Origin: Rahnella laticis
Lineage (GTDB): Bacteria > Pseudomonadota > Gammaproteobacteria > Enterobacterales > Enterobacteriaceae
Assembly (NCBI RefSeq): GCF_015644585.1
Contig: NZ_JADOBI010000005.1
Location: 62,001 to 126,000 of the forward strand
Direction: 5' to 3'
Length of the DNA: 64,000 nucleotides
Shown here: positions 40,364 through 48,930 of the stretch, in pieces
Layout: each line of letters opens with the position of its first letter
How positions within the stretch are numbered: position 1 is the first letter of the stretch
Translations under genes and position numbers: made by a program
The notes under the pieces: model-generated
The model's input: only the letters and a program-made list of their open reading frames with translations
Database searches by the model: none
Told to the model about the DNA's origin: nothing

Positions 40364-40882
40364 TTACTGATAGGTAAAGTTGATTTGTGTCAGGCTCACC
40401 AGTGAGCCAGCGGTGACCTCGCCGCTCGTGGTGTAAGGCCGCGCGGCCAGCTCGTACACCGCACTTCTCTGCGCATCGACATCGGCGCTTAACTGACTGC
40501 CGGGCGCCAGTACCACCGTTTTATCGGCATCGGTGACCAGTTGCACGCCGACGTGGGTGGCCGTTCCGCTGTTGCTGTAAAGCGTCGCGTCTTCCTGCGC
40601 CGGGGTGCCGGTGAAATTAGCGATGACGCTGGAAACCGTCGCAGGGCAATTGTTCAGCCTGACTTCAAAGGATTTCCAGTCACCGCCCGCACCCGCCGTC
40701 GCCAGGTCCTTTTTGATAATGAGCTGACCAAAATCCACATCGCGGCTGACTGACGCGGTATCCACAATGCACGGGCTGCTGACGACTTTCCCGTTGATAT
40801 TCAGATCTGCGGCGTTAGCTGTGGCCGCGCTGACCACCACTGCCAGCAGCAGAACGCCCTGAATACTTTTTATTGGCTTCAT
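40364..40882 (-). CDS. minor fimbrial subunit (last of three)
   Basis: 172 residues with a signal peptide (MKPIKSIQGVLLLAVVVSAA, cut after NA near residue 24). FimA-type pilin fold: NINGKVVSSPCIVDTASV with the first cysteine (Cys38) and LNNCPATVSSVIANFTGTP with the second, then the C-terminal beta-zipper LTQINFTYQ. Exported by Sec and assembled through the chaperone and usher of this operon. It resembles its two upstream neighbours, which points to local duplication. Confidence 0.9.
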   Translation of the reverse strand: MKPIKSIQGVLLLAVVVSAATANAADLNINGKVVSSPCIVDTASVSRDVDFGQLIIKKDLATAGAGGDWKSFEVRLNNCPATVSSVIANFTGTPAQEDATLYSNSGTATHVGVQLVTDADKTVVLAPGSQLSADVDAQRSAVYELAARPYTTSGEVTAGSLVSLTQINFTYQ

Positions 40883-40918
40883 TGAATGTCTCCCATGACG
40901 GCCCGTGCCCGCCCGCCG

Positions 40919-41437
40919 TTACTGGTAGGTAAAGGTGGCCTGTACAGAACCGATGATCGTGCCTGGCATGACAGAACCGGCGGTCGTGTACGCACGGGCC
41001 TGCAACGGGTAGACCACTTCATGGGTGCTGGCATCAACATCTACCGCGTACGTCTCACCGTTACCGAGCTGCTTACCTGCCGTGTTTTGCAGTTCCACTT
41101 CTACGTTAGTCGCGGTGCCGGTATTGGCGTACAGTTTGGCGTTCGCCGTGGCAGGCGTACCGGCGAAAGTCGCGGTGCTGACGGTCGTGGTTGCCGGGCA
41201 GTTAATCAGCTTCAGATCAAACGTTTTCCATCCACCTGATTCGCCCGCGGTCGCCAGCGCCGTGGCTTCCAGCGTATCGAGCGTCACCTGCACCGGCGCA
41301 CCGGCATTATCGACGGTACAGGCAGAGGCCACGACCGTGCCGTTAATGTTGATTTGTGTCGGATCCGCAAAGCTGCTCTGGCTCAGGCCAGCAAAAATGA
41401 CCAGCGCCAGTGATGAAGTTTTCATAAGTCCTTTCAT
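40919..41437 (-). CDS. minor fimbrial subunit (second of three)
   Basis: 172 residues from the ATG at 41437, chosen because AGGAAA precedes it and a signal peptide follows at once (MKGLMKTSSLALVIFAGLSQ, cut after FA). Pilin features: ININGTVVASACTVDNAGAP, LINCPATTTVSTATFAGTPA and a C-terminal ATFTYQ. Probable shaft or tip-fibrillum adaptor of the same fimbria. Follows the third pilin gene upstream by 69 nt. Confidence 0.9.
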   Translation of the reverse strand: MKGLMKTSSLALVIFAGLSQSSFADPTQININGTVVASACTVDNAGAPVQVTLDTLEATALATAGESGGWKTFDLKLINCPATTTVSTATFAGTPATANAKLYANTGTATNVEVELQNTAGKQLGNGETYAVDVDASTHEVVYPLQARAYTTAGSVMPGTIIGSVQATFTYQ

Positions 41438-41506
41438 GTTATTTCCTGTTTTCACGTTAATAAAAGTCATGTTGAAAATTGCGTTTAGTGAACGTGCCGT
41501 GCGACG

Positions 41507-42040
41507 TTATTCGTAGATAAACGTCGCCAGCAACACACCGTTTATCGTTCCCGGCGTCACATTGCCGTTAACGGTATACGCGCGGGCCTGCAGGTCGAAT
41601 TCAGTGCCACGGCTGGCCGCATCAATATTTTTCGTATACTGAACAGCGTTACCCAGACGCGTTCCCTCGCTGTTTTGCACTTCGATTTGCGCGTTTTCCG
41701 CCGTACCGGCATTGGCATACAACGTGTTGTCAGCGTCATCCTGCGTGCCGTTCATCGTCAGGGTCACCGTCGCGGTTGACGTCGGGCAGGCGGTCAGCGC
41801 GATGGAAAATGATTTCCATTCCGACGCTGCGCCCGGTGCCACCAGGCTGGCGGCCTGGATGTTTTGCCCCAGATCGACATTCAGCCCGCCAGCCGGCACG
41901 TTGATCGTGCACGGCGACGCCTTGATGTTGCCGGTAATATTCATGATGGTGTCGGCTTTCGCGACCTGTGAGGCCAGGACAAAAGCCGCGCCCAGCACCA
42001 GCGCCGTCACAATCTGCTGTTTATTCCGTTGAGAGTTCAT
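41507..42040 (-). CDS. minor fimbrial subunit (first of three)
   Basis: 177 residues with signal peptide (RNKQQIVTALVLGAAFVLAS, cut near KA) and pilin motifs MNITGNIKASPCTINVPAGG and LTACPTSTATVTLTMNGTQD, ending LLATFIYE. Same family as the two following genes. Lies 56 nt after the adhesin gene, so it is likely an adaptor subunit between tip adhesin and shaft. Confidence 0.9.
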   Translation of the reverse strand: MNSQRNKQQIVTALVLGAAFVLASQVAKADTIMNITGNIKASPCTINVPAGGLNVDLGQNIQAASLVAPGAASEWKSFSIALTACPTSTATVTLTMNGTQDDADNTLYANAGTAENAQIEVQNSEGTRLGNAVQYTKNIDAASRGTEFDLQARAYTVNGNVTPGTINGVLLATFIYE

Positions 42041-42096
42041 CGTACTTATCTCCTTATCTTTCCTCTGTCAGTCACGCTGCGCTTCGGGCGCAGGCA

Positions 42097-43197
42097 TTAC
42101 TGTATTTCAGCGCGGATCGTGGCCGTTGCCGTGAAGTTCCCGGTATCTGGCATATTCCCCGTGGTGTTAAAGGGATATAAGTTGATTTCCGATGTTCCCA
42201 CCTGAGACGTGTAATCCATGTTCAGCGGCAGGAAACCGCTCACAGGCGCAACAGTTGCCCCCGAAGCATTGAGGATCCGCACCGCCACATCGCCGTTTGT
42301 GGTCGCCAGCGCGGTCGGATCATTACCATCCGGCGTCCCCTGGAAGGAGAGACTGACCTGAACACCTTCGGAGATGTTGGTACAGGCGACGTTGAAAGCG
42401 ACATTCTTCGGCGTGAAGTTTTTCGCCATCTCGCCTTTGGTGGATATATCCCCCGACATGATGTCGCCGAATGGCACGGTGATCACACCGCCGCCGTTGA
42501 TCACGCAGGACTGCGGTACGGTGACCGTTCCGCTCATCCAGACCGTGGATACCGGCGTCGGGGACTGCGTCGTGGCATCGGTCGCGATATACACATCAAC
42601 AATTTTCGTCAGAGGGATAGTCTGGACACCGACAAAAGGACGGCGGAAGTACAATGACACCGAGCCTCGGGACCCTGTAGCGTACGGGTATCTGTCGCAA
42701 CTGGTCGCTGTATTGAGGTTGCTGCGCCCGTCAAAAGGCGTCGCGATAAAGTCATTCACCTTCCCGGCGATGTACACCTTACTGGCCACCGCGAGGTAAT
42801 CGTTGATCGCGTAATAATTCAGCGTACCGTCGCTGTAAACCATGCCGGTGTCCGGTACTTTGGCGGTCGCGTATGCGCCGGTGTAGCTGCCGGTACAGGA
42901 ACAGGTGACGTTATAGTTTCCGGTAAGGTTCCAGGTAAACGCGTCCGGCTTCACCATCCCGGCGGTGTTCTGTGCCGGGTCACTCAGCAGATAATCCATG
43001 CCGAAGTTATAGGTTTTGGTGCCGTCCGTTGGCTGACAGCTCGCCGCCTGGGCCGCGCTGCTCATCGCCCAGACCGACAGGCTGAAACAGACCAGCGCGC
43101 AGGTTTTTCCCCAGAAAGAGATACGGGGATGAATGATTTCAGACGCCATTTGTACGTTTTCCCTTTCCACTGACTGCTCAGGATGTTGATTATTCAT
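42097..43197 (-). CDS. fimbrial tip adhesin
   Basis: 366 residues from the ATG at 43197, placed 9 nt after AGGGGA; an upstream GTG overlaps the usher stop. The N-terminus is unusually long and polar (about 30 residues) before the hydrophobic signal segment and the AQA cleavage site. Two-domain layout typical of tip adhesins: a distinct N-terminal receptor domain (about 55-220, with CSC and several aromatic residues) and a C-terminal pilin domain from about residue 225 (VPQSCVINGGGVITVPFGDI). The receptor cannot be predicted from sequence alone. Confidence 0.85.
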   Translation of the reverse strand: MNNQHPEQSVERENVQMASEIIHPRISFWGKTCALVCFSLSVWAMSSAAQAASCQPTDGTKTYNFGMDYLLSDPAQNTAGMVKPDAFTWNLTGNYNVTCSCTGSYTGAYATAKVPDTGMVYSDGTLNYYAINDYLAVASKVYIAGKVNDFIATPFDGRSNLNTATSCDRYPYATGSRGSVSLYFRRPFVGVQTIPLTKIVDVYIATDATTQSPTPVSTVWMSGTVTVPQSCVINGGGVITVPFGDIMSGDISTKGEMAKNFTPKNVAFNVACTNISEGVQVSLSFQGTPDGNDPTALATTNGDVAVRILNASGATVAPVSGFLPLNMDYTSQVGTSEINLYPFNTTGNMPDTGNFTATATIRAEIQ

Positions 43198-43211
43198 TTC
43201 CGTATTTCCCC

Positions 43212-45770
43212 TCACCGGCAGGCTCCGTTAACCATCTGAATCCCCGAACCGGCAGGCTGCTCAGATAGGGTGTAATTCACCTGACACGCTTGTGACGCGC
43301 CGCTGCCCCATTTCACATCCAGCTTGCCCGCGTCGGCCAGACCGGAAAGATACACTTGCCCGCTGTCGCCCACGATGCTGCTGTTACCGTTTTTACCGGT
43401 GCTGTTGGTCGCCATTGCACCAAACGGAACCGGCTGGCCATCGGCACGGGTCAGGGTCATCAGGACACGCTGGCCGACGTTAGGGTCGAAGTCCGCACGC
43501 ACCACTGCGCCGCGGGTCGGGATCACCGCCGTACTGGTCAGCGTCATATCGACGTCGTCCGGCAACGTTGCGGTATCGAGCGAAATCTGGTTGCGACGGT
43601 ACGCCGTGGCATACGGCACCACCGCATAACCGCGCCAGTCGGTTTTAACACCGGTGTTGCTGGCAATGCTGACGCCATCCGCGCCCGGCGCTTTCACCAG
43701 AACAATGGTTTCGCTCAGCGGTTGCGATAACGTCACGCCGTTTTCATGCACCAGAATGCCGCCCTGCAGGCCGTAATCCATGCGACGCTGGCTGTTGTCG
43801 TAACCGTAACCGGCGTTAACTTCGCCATAACCGCCTTTGTAGTCCGCACTCGCGTACCCGTTGGAACCCTGCCCCTGGCTGCCATAACCCTGATTGATGC
43901 TGTAGTTCAGGTTGTTATCCGCCAGCGTGGTTCCGCTCAGGCCAACGTTTTGCGTGGTGTTGCCGTTCTTGCTGGTGTTGAGGTTGTACGTGGCATAACT
44001 GCCCGCCAGCCACTGACCCAGCGGCACGCTGATATTGACCGCGACAATCTGGTCGGTGTAATACGTGCGGTTACCGTTACTGTCAGTGCCGTTGCGGTTG
44101 TAGGTGTAGTTGAGGCCGTAAGAAACGCCTTTCCAGGTGTTGTTGTAACCCACACTGGCAGACTCGGTAGAACGGTTGTTATTCCAGTATTCTTCTTTCA
44201 CCAGGCTCAGGGACATCGCACCGGCTTTTTCCCATAAGTTCTGGCTCAGCGTCAGTTCTGCGCGGCTCTTCTTATGATCGGAGTAATAGCCGTTGCCGCC
44301 GGAATAGCTTTCCAGCGCCTCTTTCAGGGTATAGAAGCCCTGCGTGGAATAACGGTAACTGGCCAGGCTGAAGTTCGTGCCCGATTCAACGAAGCTTTTA
44401 CCGTAGCGCACACGGTAAGACTGACCGCTGTCTTTCGGGTTATCTTCCTGCTTGGTCCACGCCTGCGTCACGTCCGCCGACAAGGCGCCGATGGCCCCGA
44501 GGTTTTGCCCGAGCCCCATCGCCAGCGACTGATATTTACTCGCTGCCTGCAAACCGCCGTACACCGTTGCGCCGTGGGATAAACCATAAATGGCCGTGCC
44601 CTGCGTGAACGGCGTCTTCTCAACATCGCTGCTGTAAGAACGGTACTGACCGCTGGTGAAGCTGTATTTCAGATGGCCTTCACGCTGAAGCACCGGCACC
44701 GAGGCAAACGGCACGACCAGATTCTGCTCGCTGCCGTCGGCTTCTTTAATGGTTACGTTCAGGTCACCACTGCCCGCAGTCGGGTACAGGTCGGAAATCG
44801 CAAACGCCCCCGCGGGCACGTAGCTCTGGTAAATGACGTATCCGTTCTGGCGGATCGTGACCTGTGCGTTACTGCGCGCAATCCCGCGCACGACCGGCGA
44901 ATAGCCTTTCATGCTGTCGGGCAACATGTCGTCATCCGTTGCCAGCTGAACCCCGCGGAATGGCACGGTATCAAAAACTTCCGTCGGTGAGTTGCTGTCA
45001 CCAAGCGTCAGCTGGCTTTTGAGCACCTGAATATCGCGCTGCAAATACGTATTAATGGAATCCCAGTGATCGGTCCCTTTGCTGTCGCGGTTCCAGGTCG
45101 AATAGTTACGCAAACGCCAGGCACCCAGATTCGCGCCGGAACGCAGATTCAGGTAATAGGTATCGGAATTACGGGTGTCGCTGTTACGCGCTTCGGTATT
45201 CGCCCCGCTGAAGCTGTAGTTCATCAGGAACGCCGGAATACCCGAATCCCATTTGTCAGGAGACACGTAGCCGCGCGCCTGAGAATTGAGTGAGGCCTGA
45301 GGAATGCTCAGATCCAGCCGTTGCTGATCAAAACGCAGTGCCGCAGAAGACTGAGGGATTTCGCCGGTAAAGTTGGCGCACTCATCCGTGGCAGCAATGC
45401 CCGGATACATCCCCGTTCTGACGCCCATCTCTTTGAGCATTTCGGTGCTCAGACAAGGCTGAAGGCTCTTTTTGCCCGAGCTGTTTGTGACGAGTGAAAA
45501 TACGACGTCTTTGGTATCGACCATCGAACCATTGAGATAAATATCAACGCGGTACGTGCCCGGTGGCTGCAAGTCCCCTTCTTCAAAAACAGAAAGATCG
45601 GCTTTTCCCTGTGCAGGGTTATCAATTTCCAGTAATGCCGGGTTGAAATATTCCGCCGCACTGGCCATTCCTGCACCGCCCATTAACATCGCGAACTGAC
45701 AGGAAACCAGCCAGGCAATCCGGGAGCGTTTAAAGCCGGTCGAAGTCTTATTCTTCGGTTTTTTGTTCAT
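43212..45770 (-). CDS. fimbrial outer-membrane usher
   Basis: 852 residues from the ATG at 45770; the longer frame upstream lacks support. Signal peptide after a basic start (FKRSRIAWLVSCQFAMLMGG, cut after ASA). N-terminal periplasmic domain (AEYFNPALLEIDNPAQGKAD), a 24-strand FimD-type barrel with plug (PFRGVQLATDDDMLPDSMKG, YSPVVRGIARSNAQVTIRQN) and C-terminal domains with the conserved PFGAMATNSTG and YLSGL. Polymerises and secretes the pilus. It lies 97 nt after the chaperone gene. Confidence 0.96.
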   Translation of the reverse strand: MNKKPKNKTSTGFKRSRIAWLVSCQFAMLMGGAGMASAAEYFNPALLEIDNPAQGKADLSVFEEGDLQPPGTYRVDIYLNGSMVDTKDVVFSLVTNSSGKKSLQPCLSTEMLKEMGVRTGMYPGIAATDECANFTGEIPQSSAALRFDQQRLDLSIPQASLNSQARGYVSPDKWDSGIPAFLMNYSFSGANTEARNSDTRNSDTYYLNLRSGANLGAWRLRNYSTWNRDSKGTDHWDSINTYLQRDIQVLKSQLTLGDSNSPTEVFDTVPFRGVQLATDDDMLPDSMKGYSPVVRGIARSNAQVTIRQNGYVIYQSYVPAGAFAISDLYPTAGSGDLNVTIKEADGSEQNLVVPFASVPVLQREGHLKYSFTSGQYRSYSSDVEKTPFTQGTAIYGLSHGATVYGGLQAASKYQSLAMGLGQNLGAIGALSADVTQAWTKQEDNPKDSGQSYRVRYGKSFVESGTNFSLASYRYSTQGFYTLKEALESYSGGNGYYSDHKKSRAELTLSQNLWEKAGAMSLSLVKEEYWNNNRSTESASVGYNNTWKGVSYGLNYTYNRNGTDSNGNRTYYTDQIVAVNISVPLGQWLAGSYATYNLNTSKNGNTTQNVGLSGTTLADNNLNYSINQGYGSQGQGSNGYASADYKGGYGEVNAGYGYDNSQRRMDYGLQGGILVHENGVTLSQPLSETIVLVKAPGADGVSIASNTGVKTDWRGYAVVPYATAYRRNQISLDTATLPDDVDMTLTSTAVIPTRGAVVRADFDPNVGQRVLMTLTRADGQPVPFGAMATNSTGKNGNSSIVGDSGQVYLSGLADAGKLDVKWGSGASQACQVNYTLSEQPAGSGIQMVNGACR

Positions 45771-45867
45771 TCGTATAATTCCATTTTTCAACGCAACCAG
45801 AATGACTGGTGCACCCTCCATCCCTTGTCCTGCCCGCACAGCAAAGCTTATCCGGCGACGGCGCAGA

Positions 45868-46551
45868 TCAGAGTGTTGCCACTAACGGCTTGCTGGTACC
45901 GCCGTAGTCGTTAATGAACTGCCAGCTCAGTGCGCCGCCGTTCAATGCAGGAACGGCAAAGGTGGCGCTTGATTGCGGTGCAACCATCGTGGCTTCTTTC
46001 ACGGCAGTGCCGTTAATCTTCACATTGAAGAAAGTGATGTAATGTGCAGAAGGGTTGGTCACCTGCAGGTTGTTACCGACGCGTTTCCAGGTCAGCGTTT
46101 TAGCGGCGTCTTCCAGCGAGTCCTTCACGGCCGCCGGGCGGTAAATCAGTTTGATGCGCGTTTTCACCGCAATTTGCAGGGTGTTTTCTTTTTTCTCAGC
46201 TGAAGGAATCGATTTAATGTTCAGCCAGTAGAGCGATTCTTTGTTGTCCGGCAAATTGCCGCCCGCGCGAACGACTCGCAGGATATTTTGCTGGTTGCCA
46301 TCAAGACGGAACAAAGGTGGCGTGACGATAAAAGGTGCCTTTTCACCCTGCGCACCCGTTTCGGTCAGGGCGCCATCGACCCAGGACTGAATGAGATACG
46401 GCGTGTGATCCGGGTTACTGATATTGATCGACGCTTCTTTCTTTCCGCCGTCATAAATCAGACGTGTTCCGCCCACGACGATGCCTGCCTGCGCCGCAGA
46501 CGCGAATGTCATTAATAGTGCTGCCACCGCTGTGACGCGCCATTTATTCAT
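45868..46551 (-). CDS. periplasmic fimbrial chaperone
   Basis: 227 residues with a signal peptide (MNKWRVTAVAALLMTFASAA, cut after QA). PapD/FimC-type two-domain immunoglobulin fold: GIVVGGTRLIYDGGKKEASI, IVTPPLFRLDGNQQNILRVV and NKESLYWLNIKSIPSAEK (the subunit-binding G1 strand and cleft). The Arg in TRLIY and Lys in RIKLIYRP are the pilin C-terminus anchors. Delivers all subunits of this operon to the usher. Confidence 0.95.
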   Translation of the reverse strand: MNKWRVTAVAALLMTFASAAQAGIVVGGTRLIYDGGKKEASINISNPDHTPYLIQSWVDGALTETGAQGEKAPFIVTPPLFRLDGNQQNILRVVRAGGNLPDNKESLYWLNIKSIPSAEKKENTLQIAVKTRIKLIYRPAAVKDSLEDAAKTLTWKRVGNNLQVTNPSAHYITFFNVKINGTAVKEATMVAPQSSATFAVPALNGGALSWQFINDYGGTSKPLVATL

Positions 46552-46597
46552 GGTGATTCAACCTGTCTTTGGGATTCATGTAGACCAAGGGTTCAAA

Positions 46598-46652
46598 CAG
46601 ACCAGAGGCTCTGGAGCCCCTGGTCTGACTTATCTGATCGCCAGGCGATCAG
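46598..46652 (-). other. two tandem hairpins after the major pilin gene
   Basis: Hairpin 1 (46634-46652) is CTGATCGCC-A-GGCGATCAG. Hairpin 2 (46598-46627) is CAGACCAG..GGC/GCC..CTGGTCTG with one mismatch and TTTG after it on the minus strand. Sitting directly after the pilin stop codon, they should partly terminate transcription and stabilise pilin mRNA, keeping the shaft subunit in excess over usher and chaperone. Confidence 0.65.
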
Positions 46653-46658
46653 TAAGAC

Positions 46659-47180
46659 TTATTGATAAACAACGGTGAACTGAGTCACGCCGTTTGCATC
46701 ACCGACAGTTACAGCGTCAGTCAGGGAGATGTAACGTGCAGAGAAGTCCAGGTTGTTAGCGCCAGTGCTGACCAGCGGGTATACAGAGGAGTCTTCGTAC
46801 AGTGGAACAACTTTGTTCTGGTTGTCAGAAATCTGGATACCTACGCCAGTCGCGGTAGTGTCGCCAGCGGTCAGTGCCAGAATGCTGTTATCACCAGAAA
46901 CCTGGTTGCCGTCGAAACGTACGGTTGCACCAGTTACAGTGTCCGGGCAGTCAGTCAGAACCAGAGTGAACTTCTTAGGTGCAGCCAGGGTGCCTGCAAC
47001 CGGGAAAGCTGTACGTGCGATATTGCCCAGGAAGACGTTCTGGTCTTTAGAAGCTGTATCAACAGTACAAGCTGCATCAGTGATGGTGCCGGTGAAGTTT
47101 ACTGCGCCATCAGCTGCGAAAGCTGAAGAAGCAAAAGCGGAAGCAGCCATCAGGGCAACAACAAGAAGATTCTTTTTCAC
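46659..47180 (-). CDS. major fimbrial subunit (FimA-type pilin)
   Basis: 173 residues from a GTG at 47180 that follows AGGA by 8 nt and opens a perfect signal peptide (KKNLLVVALMAASAFASSAF, cut after AFA). Mature pilin: AVNFTGTITDAACTVDTASK with Cys, LTDCPDTVTGATVRFDGNQV with the second Cys, ending FTVVYQ. First gene of the fimbrial operon and directly downstream of the invertible promoter element, the position of fimA in E. coli. Followed by two tandem hairpins. Confidence 0.94.
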   Translation of the reverse strand: MKKNLLVVALMAASAFASSAFAADGAVNFTGTITDAACTVDTASKDQNVFLGNIARTAFPVAGTLAAPKKFTLVLTDCPDTVTGATVRFDGNQVSGDNSILALTAGDTTATGVGIQISDNQNKVVPLYEDSSVYPLVSTGANNLDFSARYISLTDAVTVGDANGVTQFTVVYQ

Positions 47181-47335
47181 GATATTTTTCCTATTAACAT
47201 ATTGCTGTCGATACACCTTCAGGGTGTAATCGAATTGTTTTTGACAAAACCATCTGCCATTCCTTTATTTAGTTCATGGAGTTCCACTCCATTTAATAAA
47301 GCGTTTGATCAGGTTAACGTTCTAAACCAAACGAT

Positions 47336-47646
47336 TCATTTTGAACTAAAGTGACTCCTTTGGTGACAACCACCAAAAAACCAATAACTGGCAGCCACTA
47401 AAACCAGATAATTTAATATTTACAGCTTTTTATTCTGGTTAAACTGAGAGATGTCGCAGACGTGAAATAGCCACAGCAACGGGATATAAGAAAAAACCGA
47501 GAGATGAAAATGGCGAGGAAATAGTTTTTACGACAGTAACTTATTGAAAAAACGTTAATTAATGTGAATTTTGGCGGGGAGGAATTTACAGTATTGACAG
47601 AGATTTACGCTCTCACTAGGATAGGCTCCAATTTAGTTCAAAATGA
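47336..47646. promoter_or_regulatory. fimS-like invertible promoter element
   Basis: TCATTTTGAACTAAA (47336-47350) and its exact inverse TTTAGTTCAAAATGA (47632-47646) bound a 311-bp segment; E. coli fimS is 314 bp. It lies 156 bp before the pilin start and 30 bp after the stop of a FimE-like recombinase. A TTGACA-N17-TAGGAT promoter inside, close to the right repeat, points away from the pilin gene. Inversion would place it facing the pilin gene. The short GACTCC motifs beside each repeat may be recombinase half sites. Confidence 0.87.
47594..47622 (+). promoter_or_regulatory. pilin promoter inside the invertible element (OFF orientation)
   Basis: A perfect -35 TTGACA (47594-47599), a 17-nt spacer and -10 TAGGAT (47617-47622). 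As sequenced it would start transcription near the right inverted repeat and run antisense into the recombinase gene. In the inverted state it would transcribe the pilin operon. Confidence 0.75.
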
Positions 47647-47675
47647 CTCCATTGTAATAATTAATTACATGTTAT

Positions 47676-48224
47676 TTACCACACTTCTTTAAACCGCTGA
47701 GCGTTGCTGGCGGTATATAAAACGGTGTTCTGAATATTCCGGTGACCTAAATAATCCTGGATTAACCGGGTATCTATTCCGCGATCGGCAAGCGCAAATC
47801 CGCAGCCATGTCTTAACATATGAGGATGGGCATTAATAGTGAGATTAGCGGCCTCACTATAATTACGAATTAACCAGTAAATTCTCTGCCGGGATAATTT
47901 CGCGCCACGGTTTGATAAAAACAACCAGTCTGAATCCGCGCCCCGATATTGCTGCCTTTTATTGAGCCAAAGCCGGAGAGATTTCCTTTCTCTCATATAA
48001 AGAGGATGAACCGTAGAAAAACCATTTTTTAAACGGTGGATATAAATATTGTTGCCCTCCATATCGATGTCGGACAGCCGCCAGTTGCTGATCTCACTGA
48101 CCCGGCAGCCGTGGATAAAGCACATCCAGATCAGGCAATAATCACGCTCCGCGTGCCTGCCATGCAGCGTGGCCTCGAGCAGTTTCTCCACTTCGGACGG
48201 GGTCAAATATTTACGATTTTTCAT
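47676..48224 (-). CDS. FimE-like tyrosine recombinase next to the fimbrial switch
   Basis: 182 residues. Catalytic residues visible: Arg41 (HGCRVSEI), Lys66 (RLKNGFS), His135 and Arg138 (HPHMLRH), His161 (LGHRN), Tyr170 (NTVLYTAS). Transcribed toward the invertible element and ending 30 bp from it, as fimE does in E. coli, so the switch orientation could affect its mRNA. Either this gene or the distal recombinase could supply the biased (FimE-like) activity; sequence alone cannot tell. Confidence 0.93.
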   Translation of the reverse strand: MKNRKYLTPSEVEKLLEATLHGRHAERDYCLIWMCFIHGCRVSEISNWRLSDIDMEGNNIYIHRLKNGFSTVHPLYMRERKSLRLWLNKRQQYRGADSDWLFLSNRGAKLSRQRIYWLIRNYSEAANLTINAHPHMLRHGCGFALADRGIDTRLIQDYLGHRNIQNTVLYTASNAQRFKEVW

Positions 48225-48864
48225 AGTGCCTGTTCCTCTGTATGTTATCTGAGATAAGGTTATCGTTCACCCAACCCAACAAATAAAGTCTGTTAACATT
48301 TATTTGTTTTCAGGCTAATCCTTGCAAGTGAAAGGTTAACTTCTGCTCCTTGTTTAAATACCCAATGTCACTAATAAGACGCTCACACCTCCTGCAAAAA
48401 AATTAATAATGTTCAAAAAAACATCTAAAGCCGTTGCGCTATATATATGCGATTCGCTCACCTCACGAAATGTAAACCGATAATAAAAAGCCCCTGAAGC
48501 AGAGTATAGGTGAGGTTAGTTATATCATCATAAGGAAAATAACACAGGCGGAGTAAGTAAATAATAAACCGCACGGAAATATAAGGAATTTACCGGTCTT
48601 ACCGATAGCTTTGAATGATTAATCGCTAAAAAACATCCTAAAAGCTGACATATTTGTCTGTTTTTTATCAGGTTTTATTGGCGAAAAAACCCTGTAAGCG
48701 GTAAGGAATTTTCTTAGCCTTATTCGGTGGTTTTTTCATCGTGTGAACATTTATTTTTCATTGTGCAAACAAAGGGGCAAACAAATGGCGGTAACTGATC
48801 ACGCAGTGGCCAGAATGTGGCAAAGCAGAGGAAAAATCTGACGGAGAACGGCAAGACGAGGGCG
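48225..48864. other. AT-rich gene-free region upstream of the recombinase gene
   Basis: About 640 nt with low GC content separate the fimbrial module from the microcin-like operon. It should hold the promoter and regulator sites for the recombinase. I see no frame with a plausible ribosome site. TTACCG-type motifs recur (around 48590, 48598 and 48700) without a clear pattern. Confidence 0.5.
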
Positions 48865-48903
48865 GGGAAATCAAACAAAATCAGGACGCATAGCGTCCTG
48901 ATT
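48865..48903 (-). terminator. terminator of the microcin-like operon
   Basis: AATCAGGACGC (48879-48889) and GCGTCCTGATT (48893-48903) form a perfect 11-bp stem around ATA; on the minus strand TTTGTTTGATTT follows. It closes the operon after the ketoreductase gene. Confidence 0.8.
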
Positions 48904-48930
48904 ACACAGCGGAAAGAGGCGGGGAAAAAC

